Shown here one piece after another: positions 36,894 to 46,149 of a stretch of DNA of 64,000 nucleotides. Where the stretch lies: NCBI GenBank assembly GCA_913056185.1, contig CAJXLV010000013.1:1-64000 (forward strand), read 5' to 3'. The position numbers and the translations under genes are program-made. Below the pieces are notes generated by a model. The model searched no databases. It was given only the letters and a program-made list of their open reading frames with translations, and was not told where the DNA came from. Positions within the stretch are counted from its first letter, which is position 1; every line of letters starts with the position of its first letter. Origin of the DNA: an uncultured Bacteroidota bacterium. Its GTDB lineage: Bacteria > Bacteroidota > Rhodothermia > Rhodothermales > Salinibacteraceae.

Positions 36894-37913
36894 TCAGCGC
36901 GCGGACACGAATGTGTAGTAGCGAAGACGAGACGGCATGGGCTCGGGATCGCGAATCAGGAGATCAGGGGGGACGTGGACGCGAGGCGTCACGTACCCGG
37001 TGGTGTCGGAGCGGATTTGGTCGTACGAGACGGTGGCAAAAAACTCCGACGAGCGGCGGGCCTTAAACATGTCCCGAAAGAGCACACGGTAGCGAATGCG
37101 GATGGTGGACGGCTGCAGGGACACCAGATCCTCACCTGACGGCACTCCGGTCACCTCTACCTCCACCGTTTGCGTCTCTTCCACAAATCGCCCCGCCCGC
37201 GCCGTGAGGGTGACGGTTTGGGGGGCGACCTCGACAAGGCCCGCCAAGGTGTCTTGCAGCGGGACCTCCACCGCCACTGTGTCTTGAAGGTTCGTGATCT
37301 GGGACCGGGCGGTGGGCCAGATGTACATGCCCGAAATGACCGACCGAGCCCCGCGGACCCGCACGGAGTCGGGGGACAGGTCGGGCGGTCCAATCAGCTC
37401 GTAGGCGTCTGCCAGATCAATGCGCACCTGGTTTCGCACCGGCATGTGCCGCGTTTCTACCGGGCCCAGTTCAATTTGAAAAGACGCGGGGGTGACACTT
37501 TGCAGCTGGACCGATGAGCCTTGCGGGAGGTTGATTTCTTCCTCCACGTTGACCTGTCCGGTGGTGGCACTCACCGTGACCATGGGGGGGTTGTAGAGCA
37601 GACGGATGAGGTCGACCCCTCGGCCTTCGAGGCCTACTTGCACGTACGACGGGGGGCGTTCGACCAGGGCCTGTCCCTCCGGCGTCTCGACGACCTCGAC
37701 GGGCAGCCGAAGCGTCTGCGACCGTTCTTCGCCGAGCGTCAGTGAGAGCCAGAGCACAACCGAAAGCAGCACGCAGACCGTGATGGCAAGGCCGGGCCGT
37801 TCCGTCTCACGCCCCAGGTCCTCATCGTCCCCGTCCACCAGGGGACGGAGCCAGTCCCAGAACAGGGCGCCTTGGGAATCGCTCGACGCAGCCACGGGGG
37901 AGCGGAGGGGCAT
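36894..37913 (-). CDS. YbbR-domain membrane-anchored protein
   Basis: 339 aa. One N-terminal transmembrane helix (GLAITVCVLLSVVLWLSLTLG), then repeated YbbR-type beta domains: LRLPVEVVETPEGQALVERPPSYVQVGLEG, then DSVRVRGARSVISGMYIWPT, DTVAVEVPLQDTLAG and QTVTLTARAG. The pattern "P-x-x-V-x-V-x-G...V...I" recurs about three times. In Firmicutes this domain is CdaR, regulator of the diadenylate cyclase CdaA; no cdaA gene lies in this window, so that role is only possible. The repeats should be periplasmic. Confidence 0.8.
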   Translation of the reverse strand: MPLRSPVAASSDSQGALFWDWLRPLVDGDDEDLGRETERPGLAITVCVLLSVVLWLSLTLGEERSQTLRLPVEVVETPEGQALVERPPSYVQVGLEGRGVDLIRLLYNPPMVTVSATTGQVNVEEEINLPQGSSVQLQSVTPASFQIELGPVETRHMPVRNQVRIDLADAYELIGPPDLSPDSVRVRGARSVISGMYIWPTARSQITNLQDTVAVEVPLQDTLAGLVEVAPQTVTLTARAGRFVEETQTVEVEVTGVPSGEDLVSLQPSTIRIRYRVLFRDMFKARRSSEFFATVSYDQIRSDTTGYVTPRVHVPPDLLIRDPEPMPSRLRYYTFVSAR

Positions 37914-37973
37914 GTGGAGGAGCAGCGGGACCTCGCTACACGCGCCGTCCCCCGCAGTGTTCGACCCAGCGCG

Positions 37974-38966
37974 TTAGTCTTCCATCCACCGCGGCGCGGC
38001 GGTGTCGCGGAGCGTGTGGCCTGCCCGCAGGTTGTGGATCGTGCGCCGGCCCCATCGAAGGGCCGCCGCCCCGAGCCGCCGCAGGACCCGCGCGAGGAGG
38101 GCGGGCCGCCAGTTGAGAGGCGGGCGGGGATAGCCGTACGTGGCGAGCCACCGCCCCGCCACCTGCTCTACAATGGCGCGCTCCGCCTCCGGCATCTGCG
38201 TGCGCCACTTGCCCCGGTTCGTCGGGTCGATCTGCCGCGCGCTCTTCGCTTTCCAGGGCTCCCGCTCGGCATCGAACGGCCGCGTGGGGCTGCCGTCCGG
38301 CGCGCTCAGCATGCCCGGTGCAAACGAGGTGCCCAAAAACGCGCAGACGTCGCGGAGCGTGGCCTCGGGCGCAGCAAGGAGGTCCTCGTAGCGCAGCGCG
38401 TGGAACCGTTCGCCGTACGCGTGCCGGTACTGCTGCGTCCGACGGGCGTAGGTGCGCCACGTCCAGGCCTGCTCCGGCAGCGTGGCGCGGCTCCAGGGCA
38501 TCGACCGGAGCGAGAGGCACACGTCGCGCGGATCGCGGGTGATGGCGACGAAGACGGCCTCGGGGAACTGGCGGGCCATCTCGGGGACGACGCGGAGGTG
38601 GTCCGGCGTTTTTTCCCCCCAGGCGGGCGCGCCGGTGCGGGCCGCGTAGGTGTCGAGCAGGGCGCGCAGCACGTCGGCGTGCGTGGGGGACGGCGCGGTG
38701 CGGACGCGCTCGCGGATGCGCCGGGTTTCGTCTTCTGTAAGCGCCATGTCCTGCACGCCGGGCTGCCGCAGGAGACGGTCGAGCATGCGCTGGGCCGCGG
38801 CCGCATCGGCAATGGGGGCGCCCTCCCAGCACCGCGTGAAGTAGTGCGTCTCCGGGGCCACGACGAGGGCCGGGTGCGCGCCGAGCAGGCGGCTAAGCAG
38901 GGTGGTGCCGGAGCGCGGCATGCCCACCACGAAGACCGGATGGCGCGGCACGGCGGGATCAGGCAT
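37974..38966 (-). CDS. Sulfotransferase 1
   Basis: 330 aa from the ATG at 38966. The PAPS 5'-phosphosulfate loop is VVGMPRSGTTLLSRLLGAHP near residue 12-30, and the 3'-phosphate motif is ITRDPRDVCLSLRSMPW with RYEDLLAAPEATLRDVCAFLG further on. It belongs to the Sulfotransfer_3 type used on carbohydrates and proteins. The enzyme moves sulfate from PAPS to a hydroxyl of a glycan precursor in the cytoplasm. Its start overlaps the end of the glycosyltransferase gene by 8 bp, so translation is probably coupled, which ties the two activities to one product. Confidence 0.85.
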   Translation of the reverse strand: MPDPAVPRHPVFVVGMPRSGTTLLSRLLGAHPALVVAPETHYFTRCWEGAPIADAAAAQRMLDRLLRQPGVQDMALTEDETRRIRERVRTAPSPTHADVLRALLDTYAARTGAPAWGEKTPDHLRVVPEMARQFPEAVFVAITRDPRDVCLSLRSMPWSRATLPEQAWTWRTYARRTQQYRHAYGERFHALRYEDLLAAPEATLRDVCAFLGTSFAPGMLSAPDGSPTRPFDAEREPWKAKSARQIDPTNRGKWRTQMPEAERAIVEQVAGRWLATYGYPRPPLNWRPALLARVLRRLGAAALRWGRRTIHNLRAGHTLRDTAAPRWMED

Positions 38967-40008
38967 GGGCACGACGCACGCGACGGTACAGCTGCTCGGT
39001 CTGGCGGGCCAGGCGGGGCCAGGCGCGGTCTCGAAGCGGCGCCCGTGCGGGGCGACGAGCGGCCTCGGCCCAGTCCATCGCCGCAGCAAGCGTATCGGCG
39101 GTCAGGGTGTCCTCGTACGTGCGCACCCACGCCGCCCCCACCTCGGCCTGCAACTCGCCCATGGCCCCGCGGCTCGGCACCAGCACCGGCCGGTCGAACG
39201 ACAGCGCCAGCAGCGCCGTGCCGGACTGCAGGATATGCCCGTAGGGCAGCACAACCAGGTCCGCGGCGCCGAGCACGGTTGTCAGTTCCTCCGGCTCGAT
39301 GAACCGCAGGTCCGTTCGGATGCGGTCGTCGCCCGCGGCTCTACCCAGAATCTCATCCCGCACCGTCTCTGAGACGGGATTTCCCGCCACCCGCAGGCGC
39401 GCCGTATCGTCGTCCCACTCCCGGAATGTCCGGAGGAGACGCCCCACGTTCTTGTACGGACGAATGCGCCCCACGTACACAACGAGCCGCGCCTGTGGGG
39501 GCACCCCAAGGGCCCGACGCGCCTCGGGGCGGGGCACGGGATCGGGGTAGGCCGGGCGATAATGGCCGTGCGGCACCACGGCGCGGGGCACGGAGCGGAG
39601 CGTAGGGAATCGCTGCAGGGCCTTCTGCGCCGCCACCTCGCTCAGGGTAAGGACGCCGTCCACCATCGGCAGGAAGAGGCGCCAGAAGACGCGTTCGAGC
39701 CCGGGGTGCGGCGACTCGTGCGGGCCGAGGTCGTGCACCGTCCACACCAGCCGCGCTCCCCAGGCCCGGGCCCACGCGAAGAGCGCCAGCTCGGCCGCAA
39801 CGTACGTCATCGCCGTTGGCAGGGACGGGTAGCTCAGGAAGTCGTCCGGCCAGTGCACGTGCCAGATGTCGTGGCTCCCGGTGAGCGCGCGCCGCAGGGT
39901 GATGTCCTCCACCTGCGCGTCGGTCTCTGCCTCCATCGACTCGTAGAGCAGGCGCGTGTAGGGGTTGCCTGTTTTGTTCTCAAATGCAGGCCAGGCAAGA
40001 ACTTTCAA
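38959..40008 (-). CDS. Glycosyltransferase, GT4-like
   Basis: 349 aa. N-terminal Rossmann part with MKVLAWPAFENKTGNPYTRLLYESME and HDIWHVHWPDDFLSYP. The C-terminal domain carries RLVVYVGRIRPYKNVGRLLRTF, the region where GT4 enzymes bind the sugar nucleotide, and LGAADLVVLPYGHILQSGTALLALSFDRPVLVP, in which the expected E-x7-E is shifted to a Gln/Ser-Gly-Thr-Ala version. The opening pattern resembles GumK-like transferases. The sugar is unknown. The downstream sulfotransferase overlaps it. Confidence 0.8.
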   Translation of the reverse strand: MKVLAWPAFENKTGNPYTRLLYESMEAETDAQVEDITLRRALTGSHDIWHVHWPDDFLSYPSLPTAMTYVAAELALFAWARAWGARLVWTVHDLGPHESPHPGLERVFWRLFLPMVDGVLTLSEVAAQKALQRFPTLRSVPRAVVPHGHYRPAYPDPVPRPEARRALGVPPQARLVVYVGRIRPYKNVGRLLRTFREWDDDTARLRVAGNPVSETVRDEILGRAAGDDRIRTDLRFIEPEELTTVLGAADLVVLPYGHILQSGTALLALSFDRPVLVPSRGAMGELQAEVGAAWVRTYEDTLTADTLAAAMDWAEAARRPARAPLRDRAWPRLARQTEQLYRRVRRAHA

Positions 40009-40084
40009 CGTCGATTTGGGAATTCTGGCTGTCGAGTGATCATGAGCCTCCGCTCCGCCTTCGCAAACCGTCTCTCCTCCGCCG

Positions 40085-41017
40085 TCATGGTTCGAGCCAG
40101 TGCGAGAGGTCGCGATCCAGGAGCTCTTCGAGGCGGTGTACGTGGGGGCGAAACGTGTCGACCAGGCGCGCCCGCACCGCCGGGTCCATCGGGGGCTTGT
40201 CGAGGTTGCGATTTTTTAGGGCGTTCACCCAGTCGACCACTGCATCGGGCAGTAGAGGCACGACGGCCTCTCGCAGCGGCGCGGCGGCCGTGAGGAGCGC
40301 GTGCAACACCCGCGAGCGGGGCACGCCCGAGGCGTTTACGCGGCGGGCGTCCGGCTCGAAGGCCGGATCGACGCCGAGGAAGCGGTACAGGTCGCACCGG
40401 ATGGCCGCTGGGTCGTCCACGAAGTCGTCGAAGAGGTACACCCGAAGCTGCTCGCGGGGAAAGCGGCTGAGGTACCGTTCGAGCTGCTCGTCGTAGCGGC
40501 CGCGGTCCACGTACCGCCCCAGCGCCCAGTGGTTCGCAATGCGCTCTGCCTCTGCGTCGAGCGCCGCGGCAAAGTCGGTGAGCGGCTCGTCCTGGTCGCG
40601 CACAAAGTGCAGAAACTCCGAGTAGGCGCGCTCCACGGGGTTGCGGAGCATCACAACGAGCTGTGCCTCGGGCACGTACCGCCGGATGTGTTTCGGGGCG
40701 TCGGGGTGGTAGAGGTACCAGTGGGAGGCCTCACCGCGGGCAGCATTCGGGGGCGCCTCGGCGAAGAGCTCCTGGTAGCGATCGAGGGTGGTGATGGAGG
40801 CCTGATTGACGCCGTCGGGCCGCTGGTCGATGGGAGCCTGGAACCGGGGCTGCGCCCCGGCGAACGCGAAGAAGTTCGGCTCCTTCACCGGGCTCATAAA
40901 GACGTCCGGATGCTGGTCGAGGGCGGTGTAGAGCGCGGTGGTGCCCGCCTTCATGGCCCCGAGGACGAGGAAGGTGGGCAGGTGCGCGGGATCGACGTCG
41001 GAAGCGGACGGGGGCAT
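40085..41017 (-). CDS. Sulfotransferase 2
   Basis: 310 aa from the ATG at 41017. The PAPS loop is LVLGAMKAGTTALYTALDQHPDVFMSP, and the 3'-phosphate strand and loop is LVVMLRNPVERAYSEFLHFVRDQDEP. VKEPNFFAF and a C-terminal LVDTFRPHVHRLEELLDRDLSHWLEP are shared with the next gene, its close paralogue, so the pair arose by tandem duplication. They are of the heparan-sulfate-type (Sulfotransfer_1) family. It lies 2 bp after the stop of the paralogue. The two may place sulfate on different positions of one glycan. Confidence 0.9.
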   Translation of the reverse strand: MPPSASDVDPAHLPTFLVLGAMKAGTTALYTALDQHPDVFMSPVKEPNFFAFAGAQPRFQAPIDQRPDGVNQASITTLDRYQELFAEAPPNAARGEASHWYLYHPDAPKHIRRYVPEAQLVVMLRNPVERAYSEFLHFVRDQDEPLTDFAAALDAEAERIANHWALGRYVDRGRYDEQLERYLSRFPREQLRVYLFDDFVDDPAAIRCDLYRFLGVDPAFEPDARRVNASGVPRSRVLHALLTAAAPLREAVVPLLPDAVVDWVNALKNRNLDKPPMDPAVRARLVDTFRPHVHRLEELLDRDLSHWLEP

Positions 41018-41019
41018 GG

Positions 41020-41937
41020 CTACGCGGGCTCCAGCCAGTGCGACAGGCTGCGATCGAGCAGGGCCTCCAGGCGATGCACGTCCTCGCGGTACGCGTCCAC
41101 GAGTCGCCGCCGGGCAGCGCGGGACATGGGCGGCTTCTTGAGGTTGGCGTTCTTGGCGGAGGTGAGCACGCGGTCGCGCACCCATTCCGGCAGGACCCGC
41201 CGGGCGGCGCGGCGGAGGGGGTGGCTGGGGGTGTGGAGAAACTCCTGAAACCACTGCCATCGCGGGTAGCCGGTGGAGCGACGCGGCGCCCCGACGCTCG
41301 GCGCAAACGTGTCGTCGATGCCCAGGGCCCGGTAGACGCGCTGTGCAAACGCGACCGGGTCTGCCTTGAGATCCTCGAAGAGATACACCTGAATCTGCTC
41401 GTCGGCAAAGCGCTCCCGATACCGGGCGAGTTGGTCGTGGTAGACGCCCATGCGGCGGTAGTGCCACGACCACTCCCAGCCCTGTTCGATCCGCTCCGCT
41501 TCGGCGTCGAGGGCCGCCTCGAAGTCCCGGAGCGGCTCGCGTCCACTCCGCACGAGGTGGAGGAAGTGCGAGTAGGCGCGCTCCACAGGGTTGCGGAGGA
41601 GGACAATCAGGGTCGCGTCGGGGCAGTGCTCCGCAATGAGGCGGGGCGCGTCCGCGTCGTAGAGATAGACGGGCGAGGCCTCGCCCACGACGGCCTCGTC
41701 GGCAGTGCCCTCAAACAACGCGCGGTAGTCGTCCATCGTGTACACCGCCCCCGCCTCTCGATTTGATTCTTCGTCGCCCGGCCCCACCATCGCGGGCGGA
41801 TTTTCCGCGTAAGCGAAGTAGCGGGGCTCCTTCACCGGACTCATGTACACGTCCGGGTGCTGCTGGAGATAGTCGTAGAGCGATGTCGTCCCCGCCTTTG
41901 CCGCCCCGATAATCAACGTGTTCGGCAACCGTGCCAT
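41020..41937 (-). CDS. Sulfotransferase 3, paralogue of the neighbouring gene
   Basis: 305 aa. PAPS loop LIIGAAKAGTTSLYDYLQQHP, then MSPVKEPRYFAYAE; 3'-phosphate motif LIVLLRNPVERAYSHFLHLV; C-terminus RLVDAYREDVHRLEALLDRSLSHWLEPA. Across the length it matches the downstream copy closely, with RNPVERAYS identical. Both copies keep all PAPS contacts, so neither looks decayed. The two genes are 2 bp apart, on one transcript. The acceptor is not readable. Confidence 0.9.
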   Translation of the reverse strand: MARLPNTLIIGAAKAGTTSLYDYLQQHPDVYMSPVKEPRYFAYAENPPAMVGPGDEESNREAGAVYTMDDYRALFEGTADEAVVGEASPVYLYDADAPRLIAEHCPDATLIVLLRNPVERAYSHFLHLVRSGREPLRDFEAALDAEAERIEQGWEWSWHYRRMGVYHDQLARYRERFADEQIQVYLFEDLKADPVAFAQRVYRALGIDDTFAPSVGAPRRSTGYPRWQWFQEFLHTPSHPLRRAARRVLPEWVRDRVLTSAKNANLKKPPMSRAARRRLVDAYREDVHRLEALLDRSLSHWLEPA

Positions 41938-41994
41938 CCTACAACTCGTCTTGACAATCTATCGAGCGTCTCTGTCTCTACAGCGCAACAGCCC

Positions 41995-43332
41995 TCAACA
42001 GTCGCGAGCCACACCACGCGCAGCCGCATCATCACGCCCCCCACCCCGAACCCTGTCCAGTTCGTCCGCGAGTCGCTGTGCCTGCTGTACGCGATTGTGC
42101 ACCTGAATGTCCGCCCACGTCGCCCCCGAACGCGGATCTCCGTTTTGCCACGCCTCGTAGTGGGCCATAATGACGTCCATCATCCGCTCCACGTCGCCCC
42201 AGTCCACCACCGCCCCCGCGTCGTGGCGGCGCAGGAGCGCGTCCGCGTCGCCGCCCGGCGGCCCCACGCCCAGCACCGGACGGCCACTGGCGAGGTACTC
42301 GTAGAGCTTGCTCGTAATCATGCCCACCGCCTGCGCAAACGGCTCGATGGTCAGCAGGAGCAGCGTGCTGCGGGCCATGCGCCGGAGCGCCTCGTCGTGT
42401 GGCACAAAGCCGTCCACCGTCACGATGGGCGCCAGGCCGTAGCGCTCGATGGTGCGCCGCACTGCCGGGTCCACCGCGCCGGTCAGGTGCACGCGGAGGG
42501 CCGGGATGCGTCCGTCGTCTCGCAGCCGGGCCAGCGCGCGCCACAGGGCCGTGGGATTGCGGCTCGCGTACAGCTTGCCCACGTGCGCGAGCACAAAGTC
42601 GTCGGCCGGCGCAGGCTGCACCGATTCGAAGTCGTTCGGATCGAATCCATTCTCCACCACCGCGTACCGGTTTGGGGCCTTGTCGGCGAAGAGGTCGGCC
42701 CACGACGGGCTCACGGTCGTGACGGCGCTCGCCTCTGCCAAGACGGAGCGCTCCAGGCGGGCGTCCAGCCGTTCGGCCCAGCGGGTGTGCGGGAACTCGT
42801 CGTAGTAGCTGATGTCGGTCCACGGGTCGTGCAGGTCGGCGATCCACGGCGTGCCGGTGGTGCGGTGCAGCGAGCGGCCGATAAGGTGCACGGAATGAGG
42901 CGCCCCGCTGCTCACCACCGCGTCGTAGGCGCGTTGCCGCAGCAGGCGGCGCCCCCGCCACACCGCAAACGGCCACCAGCCCACTCGGGCGTCCGGAAGA
43001 AACACATTTGCACGAATCCAGCGGGCGGCCTGCTCCAGCAGCGAAGACGCCTCGCCCAGCGACCCGGCCGGAATGTCGTCCGTATCGCCCCCGCGCAGGC
43101 GGGCGTACAGCGCGATGGGATCGAACGACGGCGTGCGGTGGACTGTCACCGAGTCCGGCACCGCCGCCCGGAGCGACGGGTCGCGGTTCGGGTACGCGCC
43201 TTCCCGCACCGTCAGCACCTCCACGTCCCACCCCGTCGCCGGGAGATGCTCAATAAACTGCAGGATCCGCTGCGTGGCCGGGCCGCCCGCGGGCGGGACG
43301 TAGTAGGCAACCAGCAAGACGCGACGCGACAT
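41995..43332 (-). CDS. Glycosyltransferase, GT4 family
   Basis: 445 aa. N-terminal domain with RVLLVAYYVPPAGGPATQRILQF (the Pro-Pro-x-Gly-Gly loop of sugar-nucleotide glycosyltransferases acting on exopolysaccharide) and WIADLHDPWTDISYYDEF. The C-terminal domain has VLAHVGKLYASRNPTALWRALARL, VDGFVPHDEALRRMARSTLLLLTIEP and SKLYEYLASGRPVLGVGPPGGDADALL, where the E-x7-type nucleotide-sugar site is. It lies 57 bp upstream of the sulfotransferase pair. It is divergent from the flippase gene, from which it is separated by 325 bp. Confidence 0.85.
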   Translation of the reverse strand: MSRRVLLVAYYVPPAGGPATQRILQFIEHLPATGWDVEVLTVREGAYPNRDPSLRAAVPDSVTVHRTPSFDPIALYARLRGGDTDDIPAGSLGEASSLLEQAARWIRANVFLPDARVGWWPFAVWRGRRLLRQRAYDAVVSSGAPHSVHLIGRSLHRTTGTPWIADLHDPWTDISYYDEFPHTRWAERLDARLERSVLAEASAVTTVSPSWADLFADKAPNRYAVVENGFDPNDFESVQPAPADDFVLAHVGKLYASRNPTALWRALARLRDDGRIPALRVHLTGAVDPAVRRTIERYGLAPIVTVDGFVPHDEALRRMARSTLLLLTIEPFAQAVGMITSKLYEYLASGRPVLGVGPPGGDADALLRRHDAGAVVDWGDVERMMDVIMAHYEAWQNGDPRSGATWADIQVHNRVQQAQRLADELDRVRGGGRDDAAARGVARDC

Positions 43333-43657
43333 GCGGCGGGCGAAGGGGAAACGTGAAAGACGCTGCGCACGTGGGGGATGGGGCTGCGGGCAAAAGAAGC
43401 AACTTCAGTCGCTGCCAGGTGATCCCTCCCCGCGCGCTGCCATCGGGGCGCAGGGAGCGGCAATCGCCCGCCTCCTTTGGCAGACGGGTTCTACGCCCGA
43501 GTTCGTGTCCGCCGCGTCAATCCTCTACCAAAACCGCGCGTCGTTCTCGACCCCGTCGCGTCCGCTCAATTTTTTGGGATGGAACCCAGACTGTCGGCCC
43601 GCATGACGATCTCGGTTTCCCTGCTTGCTCCTCTGCCTCTTCTCCTTCTCTTCTCCC
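43333..43657. other. 325-bp divergent intergenic region of the glycan locus
   Basis: It separates the minus-strand glycosyltransferase from the plus-strand flippase and so should hold both promoters. I see no convincing gene, repeat or hairpin. The last ~60 bp before the flippase are pyrimidine-rich (CTGCTTGCTCCTCTGCC type) with an AT-rich patch around 43565-43585. No clear -35/-10 or Bacteroidota-type TAnnTTTG element with a partner at proper spacing was found. Confidence 0.4.
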
Positions 43658-45217
43658 ATGGCGCCCCCGCCCCCGAGCGAGGCCTCTGCCCGCTCCCCGT
43701 CCGCCCCCGACGATGACGGCGACGCGACCCGGTACGCCGACCGCATTTTGAAGGGCGGCGGCTCAGTGTTTTCGGGGTCGATGGTGGCAAAGGCGGTCGG
43801 GTTTGCGCTGCAGATCGTTCTCGGGCGCAGCTTCGGCAAGGCGCTGTACGGCGTGTACAGCTACGGGCTCACGATCCTTCGCGTGGTGCGGGAGCTCGGC
43901 ACGCTGGGGCTGCAAAATGGGGTGGTGCGGTTTGGGGCGGAGTACCGCGAGAGCGGGGACACGGCCCGGGTGAAGGGAACGTTTTTGGCGGTGGCCGGGC
44001 TGGGGCTGGTGGCCGGGCTGGGGCTGGGCGTGGGGTTCTACCTCGCCGCGCCGTGGCTGGCGGCCCGCACCCTCGAAAATACGAACGATCCCCTGGTTTT
44101 TCAGCTCTTTGCGGTGGGGCTGCCCTTCTACATCTTTACCTACCTCGGCTCCCGCATGGCCCGTGCGCTCGGCCGAATGCGGGTGGACGTGCTGCTGGAT
44201 TCTCTTCTGCAACCGGCGCTTTTTCTGGTCCTCACCGGAGGGGTCTTGCTTGTGGGACAAGGCTTTACAGCGGCCCTGTACGCGTTCGTCGCTTCTACGG
44301 TGCTGGCCGCTGGGGGGGCGGTCTACGCCGTCTACCGGCTGTTTCCGCCGCTGTTTTCGGCCCTGTCGCCCTCGGTCGATCTTCGGCGGCTGCTGCGCTT
44401 CTCGCTCCCCATTGTGGGCGTGAGCCTGGCCAGCATGGGCCTCTCCCGCGCCGACCGCATCATGCTCGGCATTCTGGCCACGGAGGAGGCGGTCGGCCTC
44501 TACACCGCCGCCTCCAAGATGTCGGTCCAGCTGCGGTTCGTGCTGTTCGCGCTCACCGCCGCCTTTTCGCCGGTCATCTCGGAACTGTACCACAGCGGCC
44601 GGCGCGGCGCGCTGGCGCAGCTCTACGCCGATACGGTGCGCTGGATTGCGCTGGGCACTCTGCCACTCGCCGTGGTGCTTCTGGTCTTTGCCCCGGATCT
44701 GATGATGCTCTTCGGTGCGGACTTTCGGGAGGGGGCGGTGCTGCTTCGGATCCTGGCGGGGGCCTACATCGTGGTGGCGGGCTCGGGGTCCGTGGGGCAC
44801 ATGCTGCAGATGTCGGACCACCAGGACTTCGCGTTCTGGATCAATGCGAGCATGGCCGTGCTCAATGTGGGCCTGAACTGGGTGCTGATTCCGTGGTACG
44901 GTGTGGTGGGCGCGGCCCTGGCCACCGGAGCCGCGCACGTTCTGGCGAACGGGTTCCAGCTGATCGGGCTGTACCACTACACCGGCATCCAGCCGTTTCG
45001 GCGGGGCTTGTGGAAGCCGGTCGCGGCGGCCCTCGCATCGGGCGGGGCGGCCTGGGCGCTCTTTGTGCAGCTCGCCGCCCCGGCCCGCTGGCTCGTGGGC
45101 ATTCCGGTGGCGCTCCTCCTCTACGGCGCCGGCGTGCTGGTGCTGGGCCTCGCCGAGCGCGACCAGGCCATCGTGGACGATCTGTGGGCGGCGCTGCGGA
45201 CGCGATTCAGGGGGTAG
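43658..45217 (+). CDS. Polysaccharide flippase, Wzx/MOP family
   Basis: 519 aa from the ATG at 43658. About 12-14 hydrophobic helices after a charged N-terminus (PDDDGDATRYADRILKGGGSVFSGSMVAKAVGFALQIVLGR is the typical entry to helix 1). Conserved MOP/Wzx features: LGRSFGKALYGVYSYGLTILRV, RFSLPIVGVSLASMGLSRADRIMLGIL and LNWVLIPWYGVVGAALATGAAHV. It should flip lipid-linked oligosaccharide units across the inner membrane. It opens the plus-strand part of the sulfotransferase-rich locus and makes polymer or glycan export the locus's most likely output. Confidence 0.87.
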   Translation: MAPPPPSEASARSPSAPDDDGDATRYADRILKGGGSVFSGSMVAKAVGFALQIVLGRSFGKALYGVYSYGLTILRVVRELGTLGLQNGVVRFGAEYRESGDTARVKGTFLAVAGLGLVAGLGLGVGFYLAAPWLAARTLENTNDPLVFQLFAVGLPFYIFTYLGSRMARALGRMRVDVLLDSLLQPALFLVLTGGVLLVGQGFTAALYAFVASTVLAAGGAVYAVYRLFPPLFSALSPSVDLRRLLRFSLPIVGVSLASMGLSRADRIMLGILATEEAVGLYTAASKMSVQLRFVLFALTAAFSPVISELYHSGRRGALAQLYADTVRWIALGTLPLAVVLLVFAPDLMMLFGADFREGAVLLRILAGAYIVVAGSGSVGHMLQMSDHQDFAFWINASMAVLNVGLNWVLIPWYGVVGAALATGAAHVLANGFQLIGLYHYTGIQPFRRGLWKPVAAALASGGAAWALFVQLAAPARWLVGIPVALLLYGAGVLVLGLAERDQAIVDDLWAALRTRFRG

Positions 45218-45312
45218 CCCCCACGCCTCCATTCCGCGGCGGGTTCGTGTCGGGGCGCGTCCGCCCCTCCCAAATTCCGTTGTGCCCGTTCTCGTCAGTC
45301 GACCCTCGTTTT

Positions 45313-46110
45313 ATGTCCGTCCTCGATGCGGTGCGAACTGTTCTCGTGCCTCGATATCTGTTTGCGCGGCAGCAGGTTCGCCACCTACAGGCCGGGCTGG
45401 CTTACCTGTCCGGACGGCCCCTGCCAGACACGCGGTTCGTGCTGTTTGGGCGCGGGCGCTCGGGCACCACGGCGCTGGTGAGCCTGCTCGACGATGTGCC
45501 GGGCGTGCGGTGTGAGGGCGAGATCCTCCGAAATGCCGTTCCCTTTCCCTACCGCCACGTGCTGGGCCGCGCGGCGCGGTGTGAGGCCCCCACCTACGGC
45601 TGCAAAATCCTGAGCTACCAGGTCCGGGACGTGCAGCGGTTTCCCGGCCGCCCGGAGGACCTCCTGCGCACGCTGCACCGCAAACACGGCTTCCACATTC
45701 TGTACCTGCGCCGGACGAACCGGCTGCGCCACGCGCTCTCAAACATCCGGGCCCGGCGGGACACGTTTCATCGCAAGACGTCCGACCCAGACGCTGGAGC
45801 GAGGGCCCTTCCCGTGGATCCCGAGCACGTGATCGAGTGGATGGAAAGCAGCGAGGCGCTTCACGCGTACGAGCAGACGCTCCTCGATGACGTGCCGCAC
45901 CTCTCGCTGACGTACGAAGAGCACATCCGCCACGCCGACGCCCACCAGTCGACCGTCGACGCGATCTGCGACTATGTGGGCATCGCTTCGGGGCCGGTGG
46001 AGAGCAGCTACCAAAAAACCGCCCCTGCCTCCCTTCGGGACCGCGTGGCGAATTACGACGAGCTGGCCGCACGCCTCGCGGGCACGCGCTACGAGCCGTA
46101 TCTCGAGTAG
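45313..46110 (+). CDS. Sulfotransferase 4 (Stf0-like)
   Basis: 265 aa from the ATG at 45313. The PAPS loop is FVLFGRGRSGTTALVSLLDDVPGVRCEGEIL, which has the Gly-Arg-Gly-Arg-Ser-Gly-Thr-Thr and following CEGEIL arrangement of the Stf0/LPS sulfotransferase group. Next comes GCKILSYQVRDV, then the 3'-phosphate site ILYLRRTNRLRHALSNIRAR and TYEEHI. It differs from the other five sulfotransferases in the window. It could act on an outer-membrane glycolipid. The gap to the flippase gene is 95 bp, and the next sulfotransferase starts 39 bp downstream. Confidence 0.82.
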   Translation: MSVLDAVRTVLVPRYLFARQQVRHLQAGLAYLSGRPLPDTRFVLFGRGRSGTTALVSLLDDVPGVRCEGEILRNAVPFPYRHVLGRAARCEAPTYGCKILSYQVRDVQRFPGRPEDLLRTLHRKHGFHILYLRRTNRLRHALSNIRARRDTFHRKTSDPDAGARALPVDPEHVIEWMESSEALHAYEQTLLDDVPHLSLTYEEHIRHADAHQSTVDAICDYVGIASGPVESSYQKTAPASLRDRVANYDELAARLAGTRYEPYLE

Positions 46111-46149
46111 GCCTTGCCCCGCGTCCACACGCACCGGCGCCGCCGTGCC

